DNA of 64,000 nt from Actinoplanes missouriensis 431. Lineage in GTDB: Bacteria; Actinomycetota; Actinomycetes; Mycobacteriales; Micromonosporaceae. Where the stretch lies: positions 2,170,001 through 2,234,000 of the forward strand of contig NC_017093.1 in assembly GCF_000284295.1 (NCBI RefSeq), given 5' to 3'. The first letter of the stretch is position 1, and every line of letters begins with the position of its first letter. Below are positions 14,613-23,725 of the stretch, one piece after another. The position numbers were made by a program, and so were the translations under genes. The notes beneath the pieces were generated by a model. That model saw nothing but the letters and a program-made list of their open reading frames with translations. It was not told the DNA's origin and did no database searches.

Positions 14613-15083
14613 CTACTTCTCCTCGGCGAGCAACGTCACCTCAGCGGTGGTACCGGTACGGGCCGCTTTGGTGGCCCGGCCGATGTCCCGGACGATCTGC
14701 GCCACCCGCGCCCACGACGCGACCGCGATGGCGCCGATGAAGCTTCCGGCGGTGATGGCCTGTGACCCGGACACGGTGACGAGGGCGATCGTGTACATGG
14801 TGGTGGCGGCGGCGAGGACGAATACCCCGATCGACTCCAGCTTGAGGCTGGCGTACAGGGTGCCCGGCCAGAACACCCCGGTAAGACCGACAACGCCGCC
14901 GATCAGCAGCTCGTACGTCCAGATCTGCTGCACCACCGGATGCAGCGCGGACGCCACCGAACGCGGCGACAACTGCATGGTGAGGAGCGTGACCCCGGCC
15001 AGCGCGGCAGCAGCGAGGGTCATCACCTCGAACGGGTGCCGGCCGGTCACCACCTGAATTGGGCGCAGGAACCGGTTCGGCAT
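14613..15083 (-). CDS. Four-span membrane protein of the lysis region, holin candidate, 156 aa
   Basis: Four hydrophobic stretches (about residues 20-38, 55-75, 83-103 and 107-130) and a polar C-terminus are visible. Its ATG overlaps the stop of the M15-like gene, so both are coupled. Actinophage lysin genes are often followed by such membrane proteins. Whether it is the functional holin cannot be decided from sequence. Confidence 0.7.
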   Translation of the reverse strand: MPNRFLRPIQVVTGRHPFEVMTLAAAALAGVTLLTMQLSPRSVASALHPVVQQIWTYELLIGGVVGLTGVFWPGTLYASLKLESIGVFVLAAATTMYTIALVTVSGSQAITAGSFIGAIAVASWARVAQIVRDIGRATKAARTGTTAEVTLLAEEK

Positions 15084-16117
15084 CAGGCGGCGAGCATCTC
15101 GCGCAGCGCCCCGGTGACCGCGGACTGCAGTTCGTCGGCGCTGATGTCGTCCCGGTCGGCGGGCAGCATCCCGATCACTGCGGCGGCAACCGTCGGCGCG
15201 AGAGCCGCCGCGAGCGCCTTCTCGTCCACGAAGTCGAGCTTCGCGACCGCGGCGATCCCTGCCTGCGCGTTGCCGGCGTAGCCGCGGGCCGCGATCGTCG
15301 CGTTGTAGATGTTCGCGATGTATGACTCCGCCGACCAGTGGGTGTTCGGTGAGTTGTCCGGGTTCTTCGACCCGGCCGGGGCGCCGAGCACGCCGTCGGT
15401 GCGGAACACGGCGGCGGCGAGTGCGGCTTTGACGTCGGTGTCCTTGAGCAGCGTCAGGAACTCGTCCTTGGTCATGGTGTCATCCTCCTGTTGCTGCGGG
15501 GCGATGGATTGCTGCCATTCGACGTACGTCCAGCCCATGTCGATCGTCAGGGCCTTCCACATGTGCGGGAAGGAACCGACGATGGCGCGGCGGAACGAGT
15601 CGTGCCGGTGCCAGGTGTGCGTGGTGTCGCCGCTGGTCTCGTCGTCGTCGCGGTACTCGTTGTAGCCCTCGATGACACGGTCGTTGTCGATCTGCCCGAG
15701 GGTGTACGCGTAGACGTCGTCCGGGCGCAGATCGTCCGGGTCCCGCATCGCAGTGATCAGGCGCTTGGTGTACAGCGAGATCGTGCGGTAGTCGCCGCGC
15801 TGGGCGTCGCGGAACGTCCAGTCGTGTGCCGAGGTGAAGTTCTTCCACCACGGTCCTGTCCGGTCGGGTGCCCGCCGGATCGAATGGTCGGTACGACTAT
15901 CGCCGAGCCCGTGATCCGGAAGCCGCGAGCCGTACGAGTGGTAGCCCGGCTTCAGGGCCAGCGTGCCGCCGTTCTCCGACTTCTCCGGCTCCAGCGCCTC
16001 GCGCATGCAGACCAGCCACCACAGGGCGTCCGTCATCCGCTGCGGGTTCGGGTTGGGCCGGGGGAGTGTGAAGTCCGGCGGAGCGCCGCGGGAGTGTGTG
16101 CGCGGGTGCATGACCAT
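15083..16117 (-). CDS. M15-like phage peptidase/endolysin candidate, 344 aa
   Basis: I chose the ATG at 16117 because it overlaps the upstream stop (ATGA). Residues 58-180 carry the pattern of a family known from actinophages: DHS near residue 77, SAHDWTF near 96-102, GDYRTISLYTKRL, then TWHRHDSF near 168-175. His78, Asp99 and His170/172 could be zinc ligands of a DD-peptidase fold. From about 230 the C-terminus is an Ala-rich helical domain with TMTKDEFL. Cell-wall cleavage during lysis or entry is the best guess. The typical final HIHLS motif is altered to HRHDS. Confidence 0.55.
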   Translation of the reverse strand: MVMHPRTHSRGAPPDFTLPRPNPNPQRMTDALWWLVCMREALEPEKSENGGTLALKPGYHSYGSRLPDHGLGDSRTDHSIRRAPDRTGPWWKNFTSAHDWTFRDAQRGDYRTISLYTKRLITAMRDPDDLRPDDVYAYTLGQIDNDRVIEGYNEYRDDDETSGDTTHTWHRHDSFRRAIVGSFPHMWKALTIDMGWTYVEWQQSIAPQQQEDDTMTKDEFLTLLKDTDVKAALAAAVFRTDGVLGAPAGSKNPDNSPNTHWSAESYIANIYNATIAARGYAGNAQAGIAAVAKLDFVDEKALAAALAPTVAAAVIGMLPADRDDISADELQSAVTGALREMLAA

Positions 16118-16308
16118 CAGGCCGCCTCCATCCGCTCCACCCGCCGGGCGGTGTCGATGACTGCGTCGGCGGTGTCGGCGTGCCACTGGTCGTGGATGCT
16201 GCGCCCCTTGTCGGGGATCGCGGTGCCGCAGATGACGCACGGGTAGAACGCGGTGTCGGTGGGCAGCGGGCGCGGGCCGATGCCGATGAAGTCGCCGCCG
16301 CTACTCAC
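16117..16308 (-). CDS. C2H2-like zinc finger mini-protein, 63 aa
   Basis: I chose the GTG at 16308, which lies within the last codons of the upstream 58-aa gene. The sequence CVICGTAIPDKGRSIHDQWH gives two Cys and two His with zinc-finger spacing. The stop overlaps the M15-like start. The role is unknown; such finger peptides are frequent at the tail-fiber/lysis junction of actinophages. Confidence 0.6.
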   Translation of the reverse strand: MSSGGDFIGIGPRPLPTDTAFYPCVICGTAIPDKGRSIHDQWHADTADAVIDTARRVERMEAA

Positions 16309-16477
16309 GGTGCTCTTCGAACCCGTTGAAGGCGGGCTGGGCGGCCTGGGCGAGCGCGGTGAGCCGGTCGATTTCGCGTTGCTGCATGGCGATGATCGCC
16401 GCCTGCTCGGCCAGTTTAAATTCGATGGGATAGTCCTGCTGGATCTGGCCCAGGAGGACTGCGGGGTCAAGCTGCAT
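16301..16477 (-). CDS. Small helical phage protein, 58 aa
   Basis: The ATG at 16477 follows GGAGAC by 5 nt. The protein is one long amphipathic helix (FKLAEQAAIIAMQQREIDRLTALAQAA) ending FEEHRE. Its TAG overlaps the GTG of the zinc finger gene by 8 nt. Position suggests a tail/lysis accessory. Confidence 0.6.
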   Translation of the reverse strand: MQLDPAVLLGQIQQDYPIEFKLAEQAAIIAMQQREIDRLTALAQAAQPAFNGFEEHRE

Positions 16478-16486
16478 GCGGGTCTC

Positions 16487-16930
16487 CTAGCTCGACAGCA
16501 GTTCGATGAACAAAAATCCGGGGGCGGCTGCGGAGCCGCGGACCTGATGGTTCGCGGAGCCCGAGTTGCGTTGCGAGGTCAGGGCGAACGTCTTCGACCC
16601 GGACGCAACGGCCGTGTATTCCGCGTGGATGCGGCAGGTGAAGCCGACACCGGAGTTCGACAGGATCGCGTACTGGCCGATGTTGAGCTGGGTGCCGCTC
16701 ACGCCGTCTTCGCGGATCCGCAGTTGGTTCGTTTCATTCACCGGGAAGGTGCCGGTACTGATCGACAGGCGGACGTCAGCGACAATCGCGTACGTCCAGC
16801 CGGCGACCAGCACCCCAGCGACGGTGAGAACCGACGTTTCGGCGGTGAACGTGGCACTGTCGGCGGTGAGTTTCGCAGTGTTAACGCGGCGCGCAAGTAG
16901 GGCCGCCGAGAGGACTTGGCCGGCTGGCAT
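16487..16930 (-). CDS. Phage tail-tip/decoration protein, 147 aa
   Basis: The first 20 residues (MPAGQVLSAALLARRVNTAK) are followed by a predicted beta-sandwich rich in Thr/Ser/Val, which resembles small structural proteins found next to minor tail genes. It begins 9 nt after the 948-aa tail protein gene. No enzymatic motif was seen. Confidence 0.6.
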   Translation of the reverse strand: MPAGQVLSAALLARRVNTAKLTADSATFTAETSVLTVAGVLVAGWTYAIVADVRLSISTGTFPVNETNQLRIREDGVSGTQLNIGQYAILSNSGVGFTCRIHAEYTAVASGSKTFALTSQRNSGSANHQVRGSAAAPGFLFIELLSS

Positions 16931-16938
16931 GCCACCTC

Positions 16939-19785
16939 CTACAGGGCCACATATGCCGGGTCGGCGAGCGATACTCGCGCCCCGCCCACATGGGGTTTGT
17001 TGACATTGTTTTTGGACCTGACCGCACCGGTGACGGTTTGCAGGTAGGGTCCAGTGCCGGTCGGGGCGGACATGCCGGCTGCGGGGACACCGATGACTTC
17101 ACCGTCGATGTCCAGGTCGTAGCCGCCCGCGGTCGCCCATGTCTCCATCCGGCTCACCGTTTTGATGACGAACGTGGTGGCCGAGGCGTTCAGTGCCGCG
17201 TTGAGGGTGCTCGACAGTGAGTCCAGCAGCGAACCAGGGTCGTCGACGACCGCGACCCGCCACGGCTCAGCTGGATCCGTGTCCACCGAGGCAGCCCACG
17301 ACCGTGGCGCGAGGGTCTCGGATCCGCCGACGATAACCTGGTCGATGGTGTCGACCCCGGCGATCGTCGGCTGGTTGAGGCGCTGAATGCGGGAACCGGG
17401 CCGGCACAGCAGCCAGTCGTCGATCAGGTCGGGGTTGGCGGCCAGGTCAATGCTGGCGGCCGGATAGGTGGCGCCTTGCGCGTCCGCGGTCAGGTGGACG
17501 CGCCAGCGGGCGTGATCGCCGAGCTGGGTGTCCGACAGCAGATCCAGCGTGGCCTTGCCGGGGATGGTGCCGCGCCGCTGCCGGTAAGTGGTGTCCGCTC
17601 CCCAGGTCGCCGACGACCCACCGGTCCGCTCAACCGTCCAGTAGTTCGGGGCCCGCGAGTTGAGGACTGGCACCAGCACTTGGGCGGGGTCGGTGCCCGC
17701 GGACCGGGCGTACGTGCCGAGGTCGATCACCATTGTCGGGTCCGGGTTGTAGCGGGCCGCCCGCGGCACCATCGTGTACCCGAACGCGTCTTCGTGCAGG
17801 ATGGCCCCGGACTCGGCCTCTGCCGCCGCCTTGACCAAGTCCACGAAAGTGCCAGGCTGCTGAGTGTTGAGCTGGGTGATGCCGTCTGCCGGGGGAGTGG
17901 CGGTCACCTCGAACGGCACCCGTTCCTCAGCGGACAGCCGCCCAGCCCGCTTGTGGGCGGGTTCGCCCCACCAGCCGCGGTCCGCACGGTACTGGCCGTA
18001 CTCGTCGACCTTGAACGGCAGCCCCGAACTGTCCGTGTTGCGCACCAGCAGGTGACCCATGATGAACTTCAGGCCCGCCTGGTTGGTGGAGGCGGTGACG
18101 TTCGCCCGGTCCGGGTTCAAGGAGATCGGCCCGAGTACGGAGCCGAGGGTGCCGGCAACCGTGCCGCTGCCCCACGTGTTCGCATTGAGCAGGATGTCGA
18201 CGTCGATGTTGCCGCCGTCTTGGACCATGACGACGTCGATGAACATCCAGCCGACGAAGTTGTGGTTCGCGACGGCGACGGTGGTGTTGGTGCCGGCCTG
18301 CGTGTTGTAGGCGCGGACGATGTGGCCGGGCGTGTTGGTGGAGATCAACGCCCACCGGTCCCAGGTGCCGGTCGTTGACCATTCCAGCAGCCGGATTTCG
18401 CTGGTTGCTGGTAGGACGGCTTGGGTGAACTGGTTGACGGAGACGGTGACCGTCCACGCATTAGAGGTGACGAGGTTGGTGACCGACCCGGCCAGGCGGG
18501 CACCGGCTGCCAGGGACACCAGGTTTTTGGTGCCGTAGTTCGCCAGTTCGGCGTCGTCGGGAACACCGGTGCTGGCATCGAACACGACGGGGCCGGTGGG
18601 CAGCAGCGGTGGTTGCCCTTCCAGGGCGGACGCGGCCTGCGTGGACCGTTCAGCGTCTTCGAGCGGCCAGTAGGCAACCGGCTCCACCGCGCCTTTCTGC
18701 AGGGCGCGGCGCAGCGGTGACCACTCGGGTGCGTCCTTGCCTTCCAACCGGGTGCCGACCCCGCCCAGTTCGATCTGGGCGACGCTGTGCGCCGAGCCGT
18801 CAGCAAGCGGCAGGAAGGTGGTGCGGACGTCGGCGATGTAGCCTTCGAACCGCGAGTATTTGGGCTGCTCCACCCGGAAGTTGTCGACGGTGAACACGTA
18901 CGGCAGCGCGTTCGTGGTTGACGCGAAAATCCAGGCCTGGAAGCCCAGGTAGTCCTGCCGCCCGGTCTGCACGGTCACCGTGTAGTCGATCGGCCAGTCG
19001 GAAGGTTCGGTGCCGGATGCCGCCCAGGCGCGCATCCGTACCCGTTCGCCGACGACGAGGAGCCGCAGCCGGATCATCTGCCCGGCCGCGTAGGTGAGGC
19101 CCGGCTGGCTCGCGGCAGCCAGATCCGACGTGTTGTGCCGCAGCCGTAGCCCGATGGTGCCGCCGGTGCCGAAGTCGAGGGCCGCCCACAGGTTGGTGTT
19201 CGCGGCGGTGCCCCGGAAGTAGATGCCGGCGCCGACCGCGTTGCCGACCGGAATGGCGGGAACCGCGACGTCGATGGTGGCGTCGATGTCGCGGTGCGGC
19301 ACCACCGCCCGCGCCCGGCGGATCACGTCTTTCGCGGTGAACGTGATCTGCCCTTGGGTGCCGTTGGTGCTCATCGCGGCGGGGCTCGAATACGACCACA
19401 TTGTCGGCCCGACGTCGGCGGGTCCGATTGAGTTGGTTTGCGGGGTGCCGGTGAACGTGTGCAACACGATCGGACCCGGCTTGGTGCGCACTTCCAGTTT
19501 GAACGGGGTGCCGGCGTCCACGTACGGCCACCACTGCGAGCCGGGATGCAGCGCGGTCAGCTGGCCGTCGTCGTTGAGCAGGTGCACGGTTGCGGACGCC
19601 GACCGGCTGCTGGACCCGCCGACGATCACACCCCACTGGATGGTGATCGGTGTCGGGAGCAGCCGGTCGGACAGGTCCGTCCACGTCCACGTGTCCGGGT
19701 CGGCGGTCAGGTCGGCACCGAACGCCGCGCTGGCGGTTATTTCCAGGTCGGCGCTGCCGGGGAACTCGCCGGTCGGGGATGTCAC
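16939..19785 (-). CDS. Large minor tail protein with LamG-like domain, 948 aa
   Basis: The GTG at 19785 overlaps a short upstream frame. The N-terminal 130 residues (ITIQWGVIVGGSSSRSASATVHLLNDDGQLTA) match the start of siphophage baseplate/minor tail proteins. Two concanavalin/LamG-like beta regions (about 150-330 and 400-600) follow, and the C-terminal part resembles gp27-like hub domains (TIDQVIVGGSETLAPRSWAASV). It sits directly after the tape measure in transcription order, so it is probably the distal tail or baseplate hub protein that contacts the host. Confidence 0.8.
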   Translation of the reverse strand: MTSPTGEFPGSADLEITASAAFGADLTADPDTWTWTDLSDRLLPTPITIQWGVIVGGSSSRSASATVHLLNDDGQLTALHPGSQWWPYVDAGTPFKLEVRTKPGPIVLHTFTGTPQTNSIGPADVGPTMWSYSSPAAMSTNGTQGQITFTAKDVIRRARAVVPHRDIDATIDVAVPAIPVGNAVGAGIYFRGTAANTNLWAALDFGTGGTIGLRLRHNTSDLAAASQPGLTYAAGQMIRLRLLVVGERVRMRAWAASGTEPSDWPIDYTVTVQTGRQDYLGFQAWIFASTTNALPYVFTVDNFRVEQPKYSRFEGYIADVRTTFLPLADGSAHSVAQIELGGVGTRLEGKDAPEWSPLRRALQKGAVEPVAYWPLEDAERSTQAASALEGQPPLLPTGPVVFDASTGVPDDAELANYGTKNLVSLAAGARLAGSVTNLVTSNAWTVTVSVNQFTQAVLPATSEIRLLEWSTTGTWDRWALISTNTPGHIVRAYNTQAGTNTTVAVANHNFVGWMFIDVVMVQDGGNIDVDILLNANTWGSGTVAGTLGSVLGPISLNPDRANVTASTNQAGLKFIMGHLLVRNTDSSGLPFKVDEYGQYRADRGWWGEPAHKRAGRLSAEERVPFEVTATPPADGITQLNTQQPGTFVDLVKAAAEAESGAILHEDAFGYTMVPRAARYNPDPTMVIDLGTYARSAGTDPAQVLVPVLNSRAPNYWTVERTGGSSATWGADTTYRQRRGTIPGKATLDLLSDTQLGDHARWRVHLTADAQGATYPAASIDLAANPDLIDDWLLCRPGSRIQRLNQPTIAGVDTIDQVIVGGSETLAPRSWAASVDTDPAEPWRVAVVDDPGSLLDSLSSTLNAALNASATTFVIKTVSRMETWATAGGYDLDIDGEVIGVPAAGMSAPTGTGPYLQTVTGAVRSKNNVNKPHVGGARVSLADPAYVAL

Positions 19786-19931
19786 CAGCCCGCCCCCTTA
19801 CTGCCAGGAGCCGGAGACTGATCCATGAAATAGGTCCAGAGCAGCGGATCGGCGCTCTGGCCCACCCCCGTTGGTCCGTTCCGGCACGCCATGACCCACC
19901 GGCTGCAATTCGAGCCAGAGGCTACGAACAT
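19782..19931 (-). CDS. Possible 49-aa leader frame before the minor tail gene
   Basis: A frame from the ATG at 19931 ends with a TGA that overlaps the GTG of the minor tail gene (GTGA), the same coupling seen throughout the element. The peptide has no recognisable domain and no good ribosome site. It may only help to load ribosomes, or it may be the degraded end of a lost gene. Confidence 0.3.
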   Translation of the reverse strand: MFVASGSNCSRWVMACRNGPTGVGQSADPLLWTYFMDQSPAPGSKGAGW

Positions 19932-20240
19932 CAGGCTTTAACAGTGGGCGTCTTCATGACGCAGTAGTGACTCCTTTAGATCCCAGCTGCACGCATGGAT
20001 TCCCCTCGAATGCCGCAATGACCTGCACGTTTTCCTGTGCTGCCCCATGTCCCGCCAGCTGCTCAGAAGACCACGTCTCGCTATCCGCGACGGAGCGGAG
20101 TACCTCTCTGGCAGGGCCAAGAAAGGGCGGTTATGCGCGAGAGGTCCACCAGGCGGCTGTACAACTATGTCCAGGTCGGGGCGGCACCCGAGCGACTACT
20201 CGCCTGTCAGCGCTGGAGACGAGAAGCGCTCCAGCCTCAC

Positions 20241-20272
20241 CCTCCAGGCAGGAGGGCCCTCCAGGCAGGAGG
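20241..20272 (+). repeat. Tandem 15-bp repeat with complementary CCTCC and GGAGG ends
   Basis: CCTCCAGGCAGGAGG occurs at 20241-20255 and 20258-20272, period 17. Within each unit CCTCC can pair with GGAGG, and either CCTCC could also pair with the GAGGAGG ribosome site at 20280-20286 of the following gene. A translational switch is possible. The 19932-20240 stretch before it holds no gene that I can support. Confidence 0.45.
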
Positions 20273-20290
20273 ACTACACGAGGAGGCGCG

Positions 20291-20491
20291 ATGCGGAAGC
20301 ACCGCACCGGCCCTGCGAAACACCGAAAGCGCGAGGCTGCGCGACGCCAACGGAAGACGGCGCCGCAAACGACCCCTCAAGGCAATCGGTGGCGTCTCAA
20401 CACTGAGGCGTCGGTCGTGGTGATGAGGTTCGCCACGGCGATGGTGCGGATGTTCCACACCATCAACGGAGAGGGTCCCGCCGGCTACTAA
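20291..20491 (+). CDS. Rightward accessory (moron-type) protein, 66 aa
   Basis: The ATG follows GAGGAGG at an ideal distance. The first 35 residues are very basic (RKHRTGPAKHRKREAARRQRK) and the rest is a short helix ending GEGPAGY. It is the only rightward gene inside the tail cluster and is flanked by non-coding DNA of about 360 and 125 bp. This suggests an inserted, independently expressed gene. It may bind nucleic acid through its basic part; the role is unknown. Confidence 0.55.
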   Translation: MRKHRTGPAKHRKREAARRQRKTAPQTTPQGNRWRLNTEASVVVMRFATAMVRMFHTINGEGPAGY

Positions 20492-20506
20492 CAACCGGCG
20501 AGACCC
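20473..20506 (+). terminator. Hairpin overlapping the end of the accessory gene
   Basis: GGGTCCCGCCGG pairs with CCGGCGAGACCC, 11 of 12 positions, around a 10-nt loop that includes the stop codon. A second small CGCCCG/CGGGCG stem follows at about 20520-20540. Together they would stop rightward transcription before the tape measure gene. 20541-20615 holds nothing else. Confidence 0.5.
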
Positions 20507-20615
20507 CGTTGAGGCGGGGCGCCCGAAAGCTTCGCGGGCGGAAGGGCGCTCCGTTCCTCCTCACCATCGCATGCTCCCAGCGATGTCAGGCGGTCAGAAC
20601 TGAAAGCCGAGGGGG

Positions 20616-23600
20616 TTAGCTACCGAACGCCAACTGCGGGTCACCCCGATACGAGAACTTGATCAGGTTGCGGAAGGCGTCCAGGACTTGATCCCCGGTG
20701 GCCCCCGACACCCAGCGGGCCTCGAGAGTGCGGGAATCCGCCACCGCGAGGCTGCGGGTGATCGCCGCATCCGCGTCGAACCCGAGCCCCATCGCCGCGT
20801 CATCAATCTGCGGCAACGCGGACGCGGCCAGACGTTCGGCTGCCGCCTGCACCAGGCCGGCGTCGGCGTCGATTCCCAGGGCAAGGCCCTCCGGTACACC
20901 GCGGCCCAGCTTCGCTGCCTCTTTCGACGGCGAGTTGATGCCGAGTGCCGCTTGGATGGCGTTGGTGACATAGTTCTGCGCGAAGTTCGCCACCCGGTTC
21001 CACAGCCACGACGACAGTTCGGCGATGCCGTTCCACAGGCCGCGGACCACGTTGCGGCCGGCGGACACTAGCCACGAGCTGGCGTTCGACACCGCCCCGG
21101 TGACCTGGCTGCGGAGCTGTCCGGCCCTCGAGCGCAGGTCGCCGAGCCGGTTGGAGATCCCCGACATGAGCCCGCCGACCGCGTTGCGGCCGGTGCCGGC
21201 CAGCCACGACCCGGCGCCCGCGACAGCGTTCGTGACGGTCGTCTTCAGCTGCTCGGCTCGGCTGCGCAGCGACCCCAGCAGATTGGAGATCCCGTTCAGG
21301 AAGCCGCGCACCACGTCGGCGCCGATGCTGGCGAACACGGTGCTCGGGGACTTGATCCCGAACAGGTTCTTGACCGCGCTGATAACGCCGTTGAACGCCG
21401 CCTTCACCACGGCCTTGACGATCGGGCCTTGCGCGACGATCCCGGCGAGGAAACCGGTGACGATCCCCGCCGCGATGTCCGCGCCGAGGCTTTCGGACTC
21501 GTCGGACGAGAACGCGGACCGGATCTGCTCATACAGGCCAGTGATCTTGTTGCCGAGTTCGATGCCCTCCGAGATCGCCGCCTGCACCTTGCCGATGAAG
21601 TCTTGGATCTTCTGCTGGTTCTGCGGGTTCGCCAGGTAGTCGGCGACCTTCTGCAAGCCGATCCGGAACTTCTCCAGCGGGGACTCGCCGGGGTTTGTCG
21701 CCTGCGACCCGGTGATGATCTCGAAGATGGAGCCGATGATCGAAGCGACCGTGTTACCGATCGCGAAGATCTCCCGCAAAGCCTGGCTAGCCCGCTCGAA
21801 GAAGTCCTCAAGGCCGCCGGACCGTTCGCCCTGCTCCACCCAATCCGAGAACCGGGTAACGATCTCGGCCAGGCCCTCGCCGAGCTCCTTCAGGAACGGC
21901 GCCGACGCCTTCGCTAGCCGCCCGAACGCCGGAACCAGCTTGTTCGCGACCGCGTCGAGCAGCGGCTCCAGGCCTTGCCGGAAACCCTCCGCCGCGGCCT
22001 GGATGTTGTCCATGAACTCGGTCGTGGACAGCTGCGAGCCGAGATCCTTGAAGAAGCCGTTGAACGTGTCCGCGTACGCGCCGAGCGTCGTCTTCAGCCG
22101 CGGGATCCAGGCGTTCCCGAGGTTCGTGACCGTGCGGTCCAAGCCCTGGAACAGGCGCTGCTGCACGTCCAGCCGCAGATCGTCGAACGCGGGCTTCAAC
22201 GCCTTGATCGCGTTGACGAACTTCTGCGCGGCCGGTGCCAGCTTGGTGACCTCCTTCGCCACCCCGCCGCCGCCCGAGGCGACCTTCTGCTGCGACTGGG
22301 CAAGAGAATCCTGCGCCGACTTCAGGCCATCGGTTGCGGACTTGACGCCGTCGAGGGCCGCTTTGACCCCGTCCTGCGCCGACGCGAGGGAGTCCTGGGC
22401 GTCGATGACCCCGAGCTGGGCGTCCCGGACACCCTTGAGAGCTTCTTCCTGATCTCGGTAGGCGTCCTGAACCTCGTCGGACCCCTCCACGCCTTTCCGG
22501 TTCGCTTCGTCGGTGGCCTCACCGAGATCCCCAGCAGTGTCCTTCGCCTCTTCGAGCGCCAACTGGGCGCGCTGATAGGCGAGCTCAGCGCGCTGAATGT
22601 CCGGCAGATTGCCGGTCACCCTGGCGGCCTCGAGCTCCCGCAGGGCGTCAGTAACGCCGAGCGCGGCCTCCTTCTCCGACAGTTGCGCGCCCCGCAACGC
22701 CCGGTTGAGGTCTTCGATGTTCTCCGCCGCGTCCTTACGCGCCTGGTTGATGGCCTTCTGCGCGTCGGTGACCCGCTTCTGCGCCTCCACCACCCGCAGC
22801 TGCGCCTCGGCATAGTTGCGTTCCGCCGCAGCCAGCGACCGCTCGGAGGCCTCGACCTGCCGATTTGCGGCGGCGATACCCCGCCGGGCGGCCTCCACCT
22901 GCCGGGCTGCTGCGGCGATCTGCCGGGCCTGGTTGACCGCACCCCCGCCGCCTCCACCGCCCCCACCGGTGTCCTTGAACGCCTCCCCGATGCCCTTGAA
23001 CCCCAGCCCGAGAGTGCCGATCACCGCACCGACACCGGCCAGCGCACCGGGAATCGCCGCAGCAGCACCCGCCACCGCCGTGATAGCCGGCACCGCAGCC
23101 ACAGCCGCGGCGGACAGCGCGGCCATCGCCGCGACAGCGCCAGCGACCAGCCCGACGATGATTCCGACGGGCCCGGACGCTGATGACAGCGCGCCGGACA
23201 GGCTGCTGCCGAGCTGCACGGCCTGACCGGCACCCCGCGAGATCGCGTCACCGAGGCCGTTGAACGCGCCCTTCAGCGCAGACACGCCGGGGATGGCGCC
23301 GGACAACATCCGGCCAATACCCGACAGCGCCCGCGACGGCTTGTCCGTGTCAACGTCAACTTCGACGTCCACGTGAACATCGGCGCCCTGACCGGCGCGC
23401 GCCGCCGCGGCACGGACCTGCTCCGGTAGCCGGGACGTGTCCGCATCCACCGGCACGCTCGCCTTGACGCCCTGCACCGCCGAGGACACGGCGGCCCGTA
23501 GCCTCTGCCCAAGTCCCTGGACGCCGTTTGTGTCGGCAGTGACCGGGACCTGTACCGGCCCGGACTGGGTGATGGCGTCCCGGATCGCGCGGGCCGGGTC

Positions 23601-23708
23601 AAGGTCCCGGAACGCGGCCTCGACCTTGTCTTTTAGGTCTTTGGCGAGCCGCCGCGCATCGGCGATGATCTCGACGCTGACTTCGCCGCTGGACACCGGG
23701 GAGGTCAT
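20616..23708 (-). CDS. Tape measure protein, 1030 aa
   Basis: This is the longest tail gene after the chaperones. It starts VSIEIIADARRLAKDLKDKVEAAFRDLD-like, typical of tape measures. It has a Gly/Ala-rich membrane-like region (about 150-240), a Gly run, and a long helical coiled coil (about 265-480). Repeated PXSTVFASIGADVVRGFLNGISNLLGSLR-type modules and INSPSKEAAKLGRGVPEGLALGI lie near the C-terminus. The length predicts a siphovirus tail of roughly 150 nm by the usual 0.15 nm per residue. The protein sets tail length and is ejected with the DNA. Confidence 0.9.
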   Translation of the reverse strand: MTSPVSSGEVSVEIIADARRLAKDLKDKVEAAFRDLDPARAIRDAITQSGPVQVPVTADTNGVQGLGQRLRAAVSSAVQGVKASVPVDADTSRLPEQVRAAAARAGQGADVHVDVEVDVDTDKPSRALSGIGRMLSGAIPGVSALKGAFNGLGDAISRGAGQAVQLGSSLSGALSSASGPVGIIVGLVAGAVAAMAALSAAAVAAVPAITAVAGAAAAIPGALAGVGAVIGTLGLGFKGIGEAFKDTGGGGGGGGGAVNQARQIAAAARQVEAARRGIAAANRQVEASERSLAAAERNYAEAQLRVVEAQKRVTDAQKAINQARKDAAENIEDLNRALRGAQLSEKEAALGVTDALRELEAARVTGNLPDIQRAELAYQRAQLALEEAKDTAGDLGEATDEANRKGVEGSDEVQDAYRDQEEALKGVRDAQLGVIDAQDSLASAQDGVKAALDGVKSATDGLKSAQDSLAQSQQKVASGGGGVAKEVTKLAPAAQKFVNAIKALKPAFDDLRLDVQQRLFQGLDRTVTNLGNAWIPRLKTTLGAYADTFNGFFKDLGSQLSTTEFMDNIQAAAEGFRQGLEPLLDAVANKLVPAFGRLAKASAPFLKELGEGLAEIVTRFSDWVEQGERSGGLEDFFERASQALREIFAIGNTVASIIGSIFEIITGSQATNPGESPLEKFRIGLQKVADYLANPQNQQKIQDFIGKVQAAISEGIELGNKITGLYEQIRSAFSSDESESLGADIAAGIVTGFLAGIVAQGPIVKAVVKAAFNGVISAVKNLFGIKSPSTVFASIGADVVRGFLNGISNLLGSLRSRAEQLKTTVTNAVAGAGSWLAGTGRNAVGGLMSGISNRLGDLRSRAGQLRSQVTGAVSNASSWLVSAGRNVVRGLWNGIAELSSWLWNRVANFAQNYVTNAIQAALGINSPSKEAAKLGRGVPEGLALGIDADAGLVQAAAERLAASALPQIDDAAMGLGFDADAAITRSLAVADSRTLEARWVSGATGDQVLDAFRNLIKFSYRGDPQLAFGS

Positions 23709-23725
23709 GACACCCCCGGCCCGAC

